Assembly (NCBI RefSeq): GCF_012676905.1
Contig: NZ_CP051428.1
Span: 2,938,001-3,002,000 of the forward strand
Length of the DNA stretch: 64,000 nt
DNA from: Paenibacillus albicereus
Lineage (GTDB): Bacteria > Bacillota > Bacilli > Paenibacillales > Paenibacillaceae
Direction: 5' to 3'
The translations under genes and the position numbers were made by a program. The notes under the pieces were generated by a model. That model had not been told where the DNA came from and did not search any database. It was given only the letters and a program-made list of their open reading frames with translations. Below are positions 42,476 through 50,751 of this stretch, in pieces (position 1 is the stretch's first letter; each line of letters starts with the position of its first letter).

Positions 42476-43330
42476 TCAGCGGTTCAGGTCCGTCAGACCG
42501 GGAGCGTGCTCATTCGGCATCTCCGGATTGAACGGCACCGGGAACCCGTTCGGAGGAGGCGTCACCTGCAGCTCGCCGCCGTTTCGGCTAGGCGACTGTC
42601 CGCTGAAAATCTCGCCCATGCGGTGCTCGTCCAGCCTGTAGTTGAACTGGGCGTTATGGTAGCCCAGATCGACGTATTTCTTGCATTCCGGATACTTGTT
42701 GATGTCGTAGTTGGGGATCGGGAACAGCTTGCCCCAGCTCACTCCAAGCGTCTCCAACGCTTTGGCGAACGCATTTTGATGCGCGTTGTCGCGCACGATG
42801 AGGAACCCGAGCGTCTCGCGGAAGGCTTTGTTGGAGCTCATCTCGTAAATCCGCGTTTTTTGCAGCACGCCGGTCGACTCGAGCACGACGTTGTTCAGCA
42901 GATCGGCCACGAGATTGCCGTGGTTGTACACGTAGCTGCCCAGCCACGGATTGCCGCCCGCATCGACCGGCAGCGAGCCTTGCGCGCCCATGATGTAATG
43001 ATGCGGATTGGCATGCTTGACCGCTTCGTCCAGCGGCGCTCCGTCGACGCCGGAGTCGCCGGGAGGCTCGCCCCCCGCGCCGGTCAGCAGCTGGTTGATC
43101 GTATTCTGCACCAGCTCGACATGCGCGATCTCTTCCAGGAAGACGCCCTTCAGCAGATCCCGATATTGCGTTTCCTTGCCCCGGAAGTTGCTGCTCTGGA
43201 AAAAGTACTGCATCATCGTGCGCATCTCGCCGAACTGTCCGCCGAGCGCTTCCTGAAGCACCTTCGCGGCCGCGGGGTCCGGCTTGTCCGGCACGATCTG
43301 GTTGATTAGATCTTCCTTATAAAAGTACAT
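42476..43330 (-). CDS. Manganese catalase
   Basis: 284-residue ferritin-like dimanganese catalase that splits H2O2 without heme. Ligand residues appear in GGQFGEMRTMMQYFFQS (Glu), GVFLEEIAHVELVQNTI (Glu-Glu-x-x-His) and FLIVRDNAHQNAFAKALE (helix with His). The C-terminal tail is Pro/Gly-rich. Similar to B. subtilis YdbD and spore-coat CotJC-type proteins, but longer than CotJC and closer to YdbD. ATG at 43330 follows GAGGAGGAAC. Terminators bound the gene on both sides. Confidence 0.92.
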   Translation of the reverse strand: MYFYKEDLINQIVPDKPDPAAAKVLQEALGGQFGEMRTMMQYFFQSSNFRGKETQYRDLLKGVFLEEIAHVELVQNTINQLLTGAGGEPPGDSGVDGAPLDEAVKHANPHHYIMGAQGSLPVDAGGNPWLGSYVYNHGNLVADLLNNVVLESTGVLQKTRIYEMSSNKAFRETLGFLIVRDNAHQNAFAKALETLGVSWGKLFPIPNYDINKYPECKKYVDLGYHNAQFNYRLDEHRMGEIFSGQSPSRNGGELQVTPPPNGFPVPFNPEMPNEHAPGLTDLNR

Positions 43331-43435
43331 CCCTGTTCCTCCTCGATCGCCAGGCTCTCGTACGACGCATTTGTCGGAATGGCTGCTGGACGTATCTAAG
43401 GTGTACGGAAGAAGGAAGGTCTATTCGGTTGAACA

Positions 43436-43467
43436 TGAAAAAGAACCCTTGATAATCAAGGGTTCTT
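43436..43467 (-). terminator. tRNA-Val terminator
   Basis: AAGAACCCTTGA-TTA-TCAAGGGTTCTT then T run on the minus strand. Confidence 0.9.
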
Positions 43468-43472
43468 GAGTA

Positions 43473-43545
43473 TGATCTGTAGTGGGCTCGAACCACTGAC
43501 CCCCACCCTGTCAAGATGGTGCTCTCCCAGCTGAGCTAACAGATC
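43473..43545 (-). tRNA. tRNA-Val (GAC)
   Basis: 73-nt cloverleaf: acceptor GATCTGT/ACAGATC, D arm GCTC ... GAGC, anticodon stem CCATC/GGTGG with loop TTGACAG (anticodon GAC), T arm AGTGG-TTCGAGC-CCACT and discriminator A. CCA is not encoded. Confidence 0.95.
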
Positions 43546-43727
43546 ATGTTTAGAAGGGATGTTTCGTTTCTTTCGTTCCGTTCGTGTTTGTCCCGCGAAC
43601 AATTAATACTATACCAGCTCTCTCAAACACCGTCAACACTTTTTCTAAAAAAACTTTTTGCTTGTTTTGCAAGCGATTCCATAGGCTATACTGCAAAGCA
43701 AACCGGCAACGAAAGGAGTGGTCCGCC

Positions 43728-44219
43728 ATGCCGAACGAATCCAAGCCGCGCCCGCTGCGCCTGGCCGCCGTGCTGGCCTGGGCTGCCGTCCTGCTCATGC
43801 TCACCGGCACAGAGAGCTTGCGTCATCTGCTGATCCATCGGGAGCTGCTTTTCTCCTTTGATCCCTCTCCGGACTTTCGGGCGTTTTTTCGCTGGGCCGA
43901 CATTCGTACGGTCCACGGCGAATGGCTGCTCGTCAAGCTCGGTCATTTTTTGGGCTTCGCGGCGCTCGACCTGCTCCTCATGGCATGGCTCGGAAGCAAG
44001 CTCCGTGCGCTCGGACTTTCGCTGCTGTTCGCCGTCTTTACGGAAGTTCTCCAGCTGTTTCAGCATCGGGACGGCAGGTTGTACGATGTGCTGATCGATG
44101 TGTCTGGAGCCTTGGCCGCTGCTTTGATGGTCGCCCTTTTTGCCACTCTTTTGAAAAAAAATCCGGCAATCCCTGTTTCAAACGAGTTCAATCGCTTTAA
44201 TAATAGTCAACGGAGATGA
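43728..44219 (+). CDS. VanZ-like family membrane protein
   Basis: 163 residues with four predicted helices. Helices: RLAAVLAWAAVLLMLTGTES, WLLVKLGHFLGFAALDLLLM, SLLFAVFTEVLQLFQHRDGR and YDVLIDVSGALAAALMVALF. The KxGHFxxFxxL and FTExxQxFxxxRxxxxxDxxxNxxG-type pattern, here FTEVLQLFQHRDGRLYDVLI, is the VanZ family signature. VanZ confers low teicoplanin resistance in enterococci; most homologues are uncharacterised. ATG at 43728 follows GAAAGGAGTGG. Not part of a van cluster. Confidence 0.88.
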   Translation: MPNESKPRPLRLAAVLAWAAVLLMLTGTESLRHLLIHRELLFSFDPSPDFRAFFRWADIRTVHGEWLLVKLGHFLGFAALDLLLMAWLGSKLRALGLSLLFAVFTEVLQLFQHRDGRLYDVLIDVSGALAAALMVALFATLLKKNPAIPVSNEFNRFNNSQRR

Positions 44220-44287
44220 CATTTTTTAGTTTATTGTACATAAATTGTCGACATCATCCATCATTTTAGCTAAGGATGTGACAATCC

Positions 44288-44431
44288 ATGTCGAAAAAAA
44301 GCGAGATTATGAAGGATATTGAACGGCTGCGGGAAGCGCTGAATAAAGCACCGGTCAGCCCATCCGGATACAATCTGGAGCTAAGCAGAAGATTGGATGA
44401 GCTCATCGTTTCCTTTTATAAAGCTGGTTAA
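44288..44431 (+). CDS. Spo0E-like sporulation regulatory peptide
   Basis: 47 residues. MSKKSEIMKDIERLREALNK then LELSRRLDELIVSFYK: two helices with the Spo0E-type signature SxxLDxLI (here SRRLDELI), whose Asp is essential for dephosphorylating Spo0A-P. It would delay sporulation and related Spo0A-dependent development. ATG at 44288 with AAGGATG upstream. Neighbours give no further clue. Confidence 0.85.
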   Translation: MSKKSEIMKDIERLREALNKAPVSPSGYNLELSRRLDELIVSFYKAG

Positions 44432-44484
44432 CCGGCCGTAATCGTTCCTTCGACCTATTTCCCCCTTCCCATCTACGAACCTTT

Positions 44485-44505
44485 TGTGATACAATTTGTA
44501 TCACA
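44485..44505. promoter_or_regulatory. Perfect 21-bp palindrome, probable operator
   Basis: TGTGATACAA-T-TTGTATCACA, perfect arms of 10 bp, 26 nt before the ATG of the next gene. A TACAAT hexamer that can be its -10 box is inside the left part, so a bound repressor would block transcription. Confidence 0.6.
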
Positions 44506-44530
44506 GTAGATTGGTGTAGGGGTTGCTGTC

Positions 44531-44821
44531 ATGCTCGTGCTGAGGCTGCTGAGCGAGCCGGCTCATTTCCAGCAGGCCGTCGAAGAAAAATGGACCGTGT
44601 CCGTCTATAAAGATTCCCGCCTGCTTGTCAGCGGCTATCCGATCGAGATGTTCAATCGGGATACGGTGAAGATCGCCGGAACGTATTTTTTCATGGAAGA
44701 ATGCAAGTTCGAGGGCTGCCGCATCGTGCCGCAGCAGCGAGCCATGATCGAAGCGCTCGCCCCTCGCGTCCGCAGGCGCAAGCTTCCTCCTTCCTCGCGG
44801 AACCAAGCGTCCGACTCCTAA
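44531..44821 (+). CDS. Hypothetical protein behind a palindromic operator
   Basis: 96 residues, not recognised. A beta-rich N-terminus (LRLLSEPAHFQQAVEEKWTV, SVYKDSRLLVSGYPIEMFN) and two Cys in EECKFEGCRIV, then a basic tail RVRRRKLPPSSR. ATG at 44531 follows TAGGGG. It has a perfect palindrome in its promoter and a terminator after it, so it is a regulated single-gene unit. Confidence 0.65.
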   Translation: MLVLRLLSEPAHFQQAVEEKWTVSVYKDSRLLVSGYPIEMFNRDTVKIAGTYFFMEECKFEGCRIVPQQRAMIEALAPRVRRRKLPPSSRNQASDS

Positions 44822-44830
44822 ACACGAATT

Positions 44831-44875
44831 CGACCGCCCGTATCCATCCCTCGGATGGACGCAGGCGGTCTTTTT
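44831..44875 (+). terminator. Terminator after the palindrome-controlled gene
   Basis: GACCGCC ... GGCGGTC with inner ATCCATCC/GGATGGA stem, then five T. Confidence 0.82.
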
Positions 44876-44950
44876 GACGTTGAAGCGATGTCTCCTAGCG
44901 GGATGTCGATGCAAGCAGCAGGACGACGAAGGTCCGGCCAAGACTGCTGC

Positions 44951-45832
44951 CTAGGCCCGCCGCGCGCTCCACCAGATCGGGATGCGCAGCAGCAGGTTGA
45001 GCAGCAGGACGACGATCAGCAGCACGGCGGCCGAATGCGAGGCGATCGCCGCGGCATCCGGCACGATCGCCTCCGACTGGACGTACCACAGATGCACGGC
45101 CAGCGTCGCGCCCGGCGACATCGGATCGAAGTCCCACATGAGCCCGGAGGTGGAGACGCCGGATACGAGCACGATGACGGCGCTCTCTCCGAATGCCCGT
45201 CCGGCCGTGAGGCTGATGCCGGTCATGATGCTCGACAGCGCGGCAGGCAAGCACACCTTGAAGATCGTCTGCGTATGCGTCGCTCCGAGCGCCAGCGAGC
45301 CTTGCTTGTACTCGGGCGGCACCGAGCGCATCGCTTCCTCCGTCACCCGCGTCAGCAGCGGCAGGTTGAGCAGCGCGAGCGTGACCGCGCCGCCGACGAT
45401 CGTAAGCCCGATGCCCATGCCCTCGACGAACAGCGCGATGCCGAACAGGCCGAAGATGAGCGACGGCACCGAAGCCAGCCCCTCCACGCAGACGCGGATC
45501 AAGCCGATCGCGCGGTTGTCCGGAGCGAACTCCGCCAGATAGATGCCGGAGGCGAGTCCGAGCGGAATCGAGATGAGCAGCGACAGCACGAGAATATAGA
45601 GCGAGTTGAACAACGCCGGTCCGATGCCGCCGCCTTCCTCGATCTCGCTCGGCAAGCCGAACACGAAGCTCCAGCTGAGTCCCGGCAGACCTTCTGCCAA
45701 AATCGTCCCGATCAGCGCGAGCGTGAACAGCACGCAGCCGACGCCGACGGACCAGACGACGGCGGTGAACGCCTTGTCGGCGCTGCGGTTGCGGCGGCCG
45801 CTCCGCATGGATCGATTCGCAGCCTGGCTCAT
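44951..45832 (-). CDS. pstA: Phosphate ABC transporter permease PstA
   Basis: 293-residue inner membrane subunit of the high-affinity phosphate importer. Six helices and the binding-protein-dependent permease EAA loop REAMRSVPPEYKQGSLALGA (about 165-185), with PstA wording (LTRVTEEAMRSVPPEYKQGS, FGESAVIVLVSGV). ATG at 45832 overlaps the pstC stop as ATGA. The expected next gene pstB is missing: 75 nt after the stop comes the terminator of the convergent gene. Confidence 0.95.
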   Translation of the reverse strand: MSQAANRSMRSGRRNRSADKAFTAVVWSVGVGCVLFTLALIGTILAEGLPGLSWSFVFGLPSEIEEGGGIGPALFNSLYILVLSLLISIPLGLASGIYLAEFAPDNRAIGLIRVCVEGLASVPSLIFGLFGIALFVEGMGIGLTIVGGAVTLALLNLPLLTRVTEEAMRSVPPEYKQGSLALGATHTQTIFKVCLPAALSSIMTGISLTAGRAFGESAVIVLVSGVSTSGLMWDFDPMSPGATLAVHLWYVQSEAIVPDAAAIASHSAAVLLIVVLLLNLLLRIPIWWSARRA

Positions 45833-46764
45833 GCCGCGTCTCCCCCTTTCTTCTGCAGCATCCGCACGAACCCGATCATCAGCAGCGAGATGGCGAGCAG
45901 CAGGAAGCCCATCATGTACAGCGCGTTGTTCCAGGTCGAGTCGAACGGCACGTTCGGCAGCTGCATGACGATATTGCTCGTCAGCACCGACGTCGGCTTG
46001 AGCAGGCTGTCCGCCAGCTGCGGCGTATTGCCGATGACCATGACGACAGCCATCGTCTCGCCGATCGCGCGCGCCATGCCGAGGATGATCGCCTGCACGA
46101 TGCCGCGGCCGGCAGCCGGCAGGATGACGCCCGTCACGGTCTGGAAGCGCGTCGCGCCAAGCGCGTAGGAGCCCTGGACGTATTTGCGCGGCACGGAGCG
46201 CAGGGCGTCGTCGCTGATGCGCGTGATCGTCGGCAGCACCATGACCGCGAGCACGAGCGAGGCTGCCAGCACGCCGTCGCCCAGATTCGTCCCGGTCACG
46301 GTCCGCAGCGACGGGATGAGCAGCGTCAGGCCCATGTACCCGTAGACGACAGAAGGAATGCCCACGAGCAGGTCGAGGATCGGCCGCACGACCCGGCTGA
46401 GCCGCTGCGGGGCGAGCTCGGCCAGGAACAGCGCCGCCAGCAGGGAAATCGGCACGGCGATCAAGAGCGTCAGCGCCGTCACGGCAAACGTGCCGAGGAT
46501 GAACACAAGCGCTCCGTACTTTTCATTTTCAGGCTCCCAGGCCGTCGAGAAGAAAAATTCGCGGACCGAAACGTCGCGGAACGTCAGCACGCCCGTGCGG
46601 AACATGAAGAACAGCATCGCCAGCAGCACGCCGCAGACGAGCACGGCCGAGGCCGCGCACAGCAAGCGGAACGAGCGATGCTCCAGCTTCAGGCGCAGCT
46701 TGCGGATGCCGGTCCGGCGGACGGGACGGGACGGGGCGGATACAGATGGAATCGTTTTGCTCAT
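45829..46764 (-). CDS. pstC: Phosphate ABC transporter permease PstC
   Basis: 311 residues. Cytosolic basic N-terminus, then helices; EAA loop ISDDALRSVPRKYVQGSYAL, with GIPSVVYGYMGLTLLIPSLR and GMARAIGETMAVVMVIGNTP, both diagnostic of PstC. ATG at 46764 with AGAGGA upstream. It follows pstS by 99 nt; that gap contains a strong GC hairpin that probably reduces readthrough or protects the pstS mRNA. Confidence 0.95.
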   Translation of the reverse strand: MSKTIPSVSAPSRPVRRTGIRKLRLKLEHRSFRLLCAASAVLVCGVLLAMLFFMFRTGVLTFRDVSVREFFFSTAWEPENEKYGALVFILGTFAVTALTLLIAVPISLLAALFLAELAPQRLSRVVRPILDLLVGIPSVVYGYMGLTLLIPSLRTVTGTNLGDGVLAASLVLAVMVLPTITRISDDALRSVPRKYVQGSYALGATRFQTVTGVILPAAGRGIVQAIILGMARAIGETMAVVMVIGNTPQLADSLLKPTSVLTSNIVMQLPNVPFDSTWNNALYMMGFLLLAISLLMIGFVRMLQKKGGDAA

Positions 46765-46796
46765 GGCGGACTATCCTCTCCAAAAGATGAAAGCAA

Positions 46797-46833
46797 CCCC
46801 GGCAAGCCGGCCTCCAAGGCGCGGCTTCCGGGG
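46797..46833 (-). promoter_or_regulatory. Intercistronic hairpin between pstS and pstC
   Basis: CCCCGGAAGCC ... GGCTTGCCGGGG on the minus strand with no T tract. Such hairpins usually give higher binding-protein than permease levels. Confidence 0.6.
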
Positions 46834-46863
46834 AGCCGGTCAAGCTGTGGAAACGGAACGGCT

Positions 46864-47727
46864 TTAAGCGTTTTTCATGGCGGTGATCGGGATGAACTTC
46901 AGCTTCTTCAGCGAGCCGTTTTGGAACTTGGCGCTTTGGATGTACTCGATGAACGCTTTCGTCGCGCCCGTCGGCTGGCCTTTCGTCATGTAGTAGCCGT
47001 AGCTCCACACCTTGTACTTGCCGTTGATGACGTTGTCCGTCGTCGGCGCGACGTTGTCGATCTTGACCGCGTTCATCTTGTCGGTCACGTAGACCAGATC
47101 GATGTAGCCGATCGCGTTCGGCGTCGTCTCGACCGCCGTCTTCATGTCGCCGCTCGACTTGACTTCCTTATAGTTGTCGCCTTTGGAGATGAAGTCCGTG
47201 CCCTTGAGCGCCTTCAGCTGGAAATTGACGCGCGTGCCGGAGCCGAAGGCGCGGTTGACGACGACGATGTCCGCATCCTTGCCTCCGACTTCCTTCCAGT
47301 TCGTCACCTTGCCGGCGAAGATGTCCTGAAGCTCCTTCGTCGACAGCTCGGTCACGCCCGTGCTCTTGTTGACGATCGCGGCGAACGGAATGACGGCGAC
47401 TTTATTGGCGACCTGGCCGTCGAACTTCTTGAAGCCCGGCACGTCCGTGGAGGCGTCCCAGTCGCAGGCGCCGATGTCGGCGATGCCTTTGCGGACCGAT
47501 TGAGGCCCCGTGACCGATCCGGCCGCGGAAGCGGAGATGCGCACCTTCGGATGCAGCTTCTTGAACTCGCTCGCCGCCTGCAGCGACAGCGGCAGCAGCG
47601 CGGAAGAGCCGTTGATGACGATCTTGCCGCTCAGCTTGGAGGCGGCTGCCGTGGCGGAGCCGGAGTAGGAGCCGAGCAGCAGCGTAGCCGCCAGCGTGAT
47701 CGTAGTCATTTTTCCGAACCATTTCAT
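46864..47727 (-). CDS. pstS: Phosphate-binding protein PstS, without lipobox
   Basis: 287-residue phosphate-binding component. Phosphate loops: INGSSALLPLSLQAASEFKK, ASAAGSVTGPQSVRKGIADI and the late RAFGSGTRVNFQLK. The signal peptide MKWFGKMTTITLAATLLLGS continues YSGSATAAASK with no Cys, so it appears to be cut by signal peptidase I after ATA rather than lipidated; most Gram-positive PstS proteins are lipoproteins. ATG at 47727 follows AAGGGGAAA. First recognised gene of pstS-pstC-pstA, 59 nt behind the stalk/propeller gene on the same strand. Confidence 0.92.
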   Translation of the reverse strand: MKWFGKMTTITLAATLLLGSYSGSATAAASKLSGKIVINGSSALLPLSLQAASEFKKLHPKVRISASAAGSVTGPQSVRKGIADIGACDWDASTDVPGFKKFDGQVANKVAVIPFAAIVNKSTGVTELSTKELQDIFAGKVTNWKEVGGKDADIVVVNRAFGSGTRVNFQLKALKGTDFISKGDNYKEVKSSGDMKTAVETTPNAIGYIDLVYVTDKMNAVKIDNVAPTTDNVINGKYKVWSYGYYMTKGQPTGATKAFIEYIQSAKFQNGSLKKLKFIPITAMKNA

Positions 47728-47786
47728 AGAGAGGTTTCCCCTTTCAAATTGAAGCCGTCAAGGCTGAAACTATAAATTCCGCGCGC

Positions 47787-49154
47787 TTACTTGCTCAAGC
47801 TTGTCCAGCGGCCGTCCGCGGAGAGCTTCTGCAGCTGGCCGTCCACGATGACTGCGGCGCCCTTGCCGTCCTTGGCCAGCGTCAGGCCGGATGCGCCTTC
47901 CGGCGCGGCCGCGAGCTTCGTCACGGCATCGGTCGACTCATCCAGCACGTAGACCGACGTTTCGGTCAGGATGCCGATGTAGCCTCCGGCTTGGACCGCT
48001 TCCAGCACGTCTTCCTTGTCGAACGCGGTCTTGGACTGCTCGCCTTTTTGAGAGATGAGCGTGGAGATCGTGTTCTCGTCTCCGGCTTTGACATAATAGA
48101 CCGTGCCGGACGCGGAGCGCTGGATGAACAGCTTGTCCTCGTCGCCCTTGGTCAGAGCCGCCGGCTTGGCGTCCGCGCTGCCGAGCGCCAGGTCGAACAG
48201 CTGCGGGCTCGTGCCGGCCATGTCGATCGCCACGTCGTCCAGGCTGACGTCCTTGTTCGCATCGGCCGTCACCTTGCCGGTCTTGACGACGGAATACGTC
48301 AGTCCCGATCCGTTGACCGACAGATCGCCCTTGTACTCGACCTTGTCGTCCAGCACTTTGGACACCTTGCCGTCTTCCAGGGAAATCGCCGCGATGACAG
48401 AGGTTTTGTCGCCCTGCAGGAAGATCAGCTGCTTGCCGTCCGCAGCCCATTGCAGATTGCTCTTGATGCTCGTGTCCGTACCGAGCTTGCGCATCGTGAG
48501 CGTCGGCAGGTCGATGACCCGCACCGCTCCGTCGGCATCCGCGAACGCCGCCGAGGCGCCGTCCGGCGAGACGACCAGCTCGGATGCGCCGTTCGACGTC
48601 AGCAGCTGGGCGCTCGCGCCGGTCGCCGGATCGACGAGGTAATCCAGACGGCCGTCCTCCGTCGTGACGGAAGCGATCAGCCGGCCGCCTGCCCATTGAA
48701 CCGTGTCGACGCTGTCCAGCAGATCGAGCGTCTCGATCTTCAGCTCGCCGGATACGCCGGACCAGCTGGCGCCAAGAGCCGTTACATAAGCGGCAGGCTC
48801 GACGTAGTTGACCTGCTGCCAGCTCGTGACCGCGCTGGACAGAGCAACCGAGCCTTGCCCCGTCTGGATCTGCTTGGAGCCGGATTGCAGCAGCAGCGAA
48901 CGGTCTCCGAGCGTGACGCGCAGTCCCGCGCCTCCCGGGAGCACGTCCAGCTCGGCGCCGAGCGCATGGGCGAGATCGGCCGCGGACAGCAGCTGGCTGC
49001 CGTTCTGGACGATCGAGCGCACGAGCACCTCCTGGCCGTTGACGCTGACCGCTGCCTGCTTCGCTTCTGCTGCGGAGACGGCCGCAGCTCCGACCGCTCC
49101 GGTTCCGATGGCGGCGACCAGCGCCGCTGCGATTGCTTTTGATCCTCTGTTCAT
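47787..49154 (-). CDS. Secreted stalk-domain protein with beta-propeller-like repeats
   Basis: 455 residues. Signal peptide MNRGSKAIAAALVAAIGTGA with AVSAAEA near the cleavage site. Stalk (copper amine oxidase N-like) domain about 30-120: VNGQEVLVRSIVQNGSQLLS, ADLAHALGAELDV, LRVTLGDRSLLLQSG. The rest has 40-50-residue repeats like TolB/WD40-type propellers (VVSPDGASAAFADADGAVRV, LQWAADGKQLIFLQGDKTSV). ATG at 49154 follows AAGGGTGA. It precedes pstS by 59 nt without terminator, so it may be cotranscribed with the phosphate transporter; role unknown. Confidence 0.75.
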   Translation of the reverse strand: MNRGSKAIAAALVAAIGTGAVGAAAVSAAEAKQAAVSVNGQEVLVRSIVQNGSQLLSAADLAHALGAELDVLPGGAGLRVTLGDRSLLLQSGSKQIQTGQGSVALSSAVTSWQQVNYVEPAAYVTALGASWSGVSGELKIETLDLLDSVDTVQWAGGRLIASVTTEDGRLDYLVDPATGASAQLLTSNGASELVVSPDGASAAFADADGAVRVIDLPTLTMRKLGTDTSIKSNLQWAADGKQLIFLQGDKTSVIAAISLEDGKVSKVLDDKVEYKGDLSVNGSGLTYSVVKTGKVTADANKDVSLDDVAIDMAGTSPQLFDLALGSADAKPAALTKGDEDKLFIQRSASGTVYYVKAGDENTISTLISQKGEQSKTAFDKEDVLEAVQAGGYIGILTETSVYVLDESTDAVTKLAAAPEGASGLTLAKDGKGAAVIVDGQLQKLSADGRWTSLSK

Positions 49155-49316
49155 GGTTGGCTCTTCACCCTTCTTTGCGACTATTGTCCCGTACAAGCTG
49201 ATCCTAAGGCACAATTGTTTAGGCTATATTTGGAATTTTTAGCGATTATGTAAAGGAAAGACCCAGGCGAAAGGGGACTTCGGCCGCATATGCTGCTCTA
49301 AAAGGAGAAGGTCCGC

Positions 49317-49655
49317 ATGCCTAAGTACCGCATCATCGTCGATTTGTCCGAGCGATCGCTCTATCTGCTGGACGGGGATCTTGTCGTGAGGCAGTTTCCG
49401 ATCGCTGTCGGCAAGATGCTGACCCGCACTCCCACCGGAGAATTCACGATCATCAACAAGCAGGAAAACCCCGGCGGACCGTTCGGCGTGCTGTGGATGG
49501 GCTTGTCGAAGCCCCACTACGGCATCCACGGCACGAACGAGCCCGCCTCCATCGGCCGCGCGGTCTCGCATGGCTGCATCCGCATGCACAACGAGGACGT
49601 GCTCGCGCTGTCGGCGCTCGTGCCGATCGGGACCCGGGTCACGATCCGTCCCTGA
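49317..49655 (+). CDS. Minimal L,D-transpeptidase (YkuD domain)
   Basis: 112 residues, just the YkuD catalytic domain. Starts [20 protein letters not shown] and carries the catalytic [20 protein letters not shown], i.e. HxxN...S(x)GCxRM with the nucleophilic Cys. No signal peptide, no LysM domain (unlike B. subtilis YkuD, about 164 residues). Spore-associated or cytosol-assembled forms of this size are known in sporulating Firmicutes. ATG at 49317 follows AAAAGGAGAAGG. A GACGCCTTTG/CAAAGGCGTC hairpin lies at 49697-49720, without T tract. Confidence 0.9.
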   Translation: MPKYRIIVDLSERSLYLLDGDLVVRQFPIAVGKMLTRTPTGEFTIINKQENPGGPFGVLWMGLSKPHYGIHGTNEPASIGRAVSHGCIRMHNEDVLALSALVPIGTRVTIRP

Positions 49656-49767
49656 GCCGCAACCATTCTCTCGCGGATCGCGTCTGTAACGGCAAAGACG
49701 CCTTTGTCATCAAAGGCGTCGGAACAGGCCAACCTACAGAAAGCGAGTCGAGAGAGGAGCGAGCAGG

Positions 49768-50751
49768 ATGGGCATTAGGGGCAAGGCAAGAAGACGTCGG
49801 ATGCTGGCAGGAGGATTGGCGGCGCTGCTGCTGGCGGCGTCCGCGCCGCTTCAAGCCGGCGCATTCGCCGACGTAGACGCGGACCCGAACGCCGCCGCCA
49901 TCCGCAGCCTGGAACGATCTGGACTGCTGAGCGGCGGAGACGTCAAGTTCCGGCCGACGGAAGCGATGACGAATGCGGAGGCATTGTCGCTGCTTGTCAA
50001 GGCGTTTGAACTCAATCTGGACCGGATCCGGTTCGTTCAAGCTCCCAAGGCGAGCCAATACTACCCCGGCATGAGCGACGGAGCGTGGTATTCGGAGGCG
50101 TTCCTGATCGGCGCGGTGCACGGACTCGGATTGCCGAAGGACGTCAAGCCGGGTGAAGCGATCGATCGAGAGCGGTTCGCCGTCCTGCTGCTGCAGGCGA
50201 TGAAGGCGTCAGGCGGAGGATGGAGCGGAGAAAAGGGCAAGGCGCCGGCGGACGAATCCGCCATCGGAAGCGACAGCCGCGACAGCGTGCGCGAGCTGAT
50301 CGCCGCCGGTCTGCCGCTGCTCGATGCGTCAGGAAGATTCCAGCCCAAAAAGGCCGTTACGCGCAGCGACGCGGCAGCCTGGGTCGAAGGAGGATGGAAG
50401 CTGGTGAACCGACCGGAAAGCGAATCTCCCTCACTCGTCTCGCCGCTTGCAGGCGTCGAGCTGACGACAGCGAAGCACGCGGACGGCATCGTCAAGGTGA
50501 CCGTATCCGCTCAGGCCCCGAATCCGGGCTACGGCATCCGCATCGACTCGATCCGCTTCGAGGGCAAGCAGGCGATCGTGAGCGTCGCCGTCGTGCCGCC
50601 GAAGCCGGGCCAGATGTATCCTCAGGTCATCACCGAGGTAAGCGTCGACACGTACGTGGACGCAGCTTATGCGGCCGTGCTTGATGAAGCGGCGACAAGC
50701 GGCGGAGCGCCGCTCAAGGGAGGAATCCTTCCCGGGAAAAATGCACGCTGA
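49768..50751 (+). CDS. Exported SLH-domain protein with PrcB-type C-terminal domain
   Basis: 327 residues. Basic start and signal helix MLAGGLAALLLAASAPLQAG, then S-layer-homology-like repeats (FADVDADPNAAAIRSLERSG plus LLSGG...FRPTEAMTNAEALS; AWYSEAFLIGAVHGLGLP...EAIDRERFAVLLLQAM; a third about 165-215). Last about 90 residues: GIVKVTVSAQAPNPGYGIRI and VSVAVVPPKPGQMYPQVITE, the pattern of the protease-complex-subunit PrcB C-terminal domain. Anchoring to the wall through SLH is expected. ATG at 49768 follows GAGAGGAGCG. Its 3' end overlaps the convergent radical SAM gene by 38 nt. Confidence 0.85.
   Translation: MGIRGKARRRRMLAGGLAALLLAASAPLQAGAFADVDADPNAAAIRSLERSGLLSGGDVKFRPTEAMTNAEALSLLVKAFELNLDRIRFVQAPKASQYYPGMSDGAWYSEAFLIGAVHGLGLPKDVKPGEAIDRERFAVLLLQAMKASGGGWSGEKGKAPADESAIGSDSRDSVRELIAAGLPLLDASGRFQPKKAVTRSDAAAWVEGGWKLVNRPESESPSLVSPLAGVELTTAKHADGIVKVTVSAQAPNPGYGIRIDSIRFEGKQAIVSVAVVPPKPGQMYPQVITEVSVDTYVDAAYAAVLDEAATSGGAPLKGGILPGKNAR

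Noticed and set aside
43728-44219. Glycopeptide resistance locus because of the VanZ-like gene
   Set aside because: No vanA/B, vanH, vanX or two-component genes nearby; isolated VanZ homologues are common.
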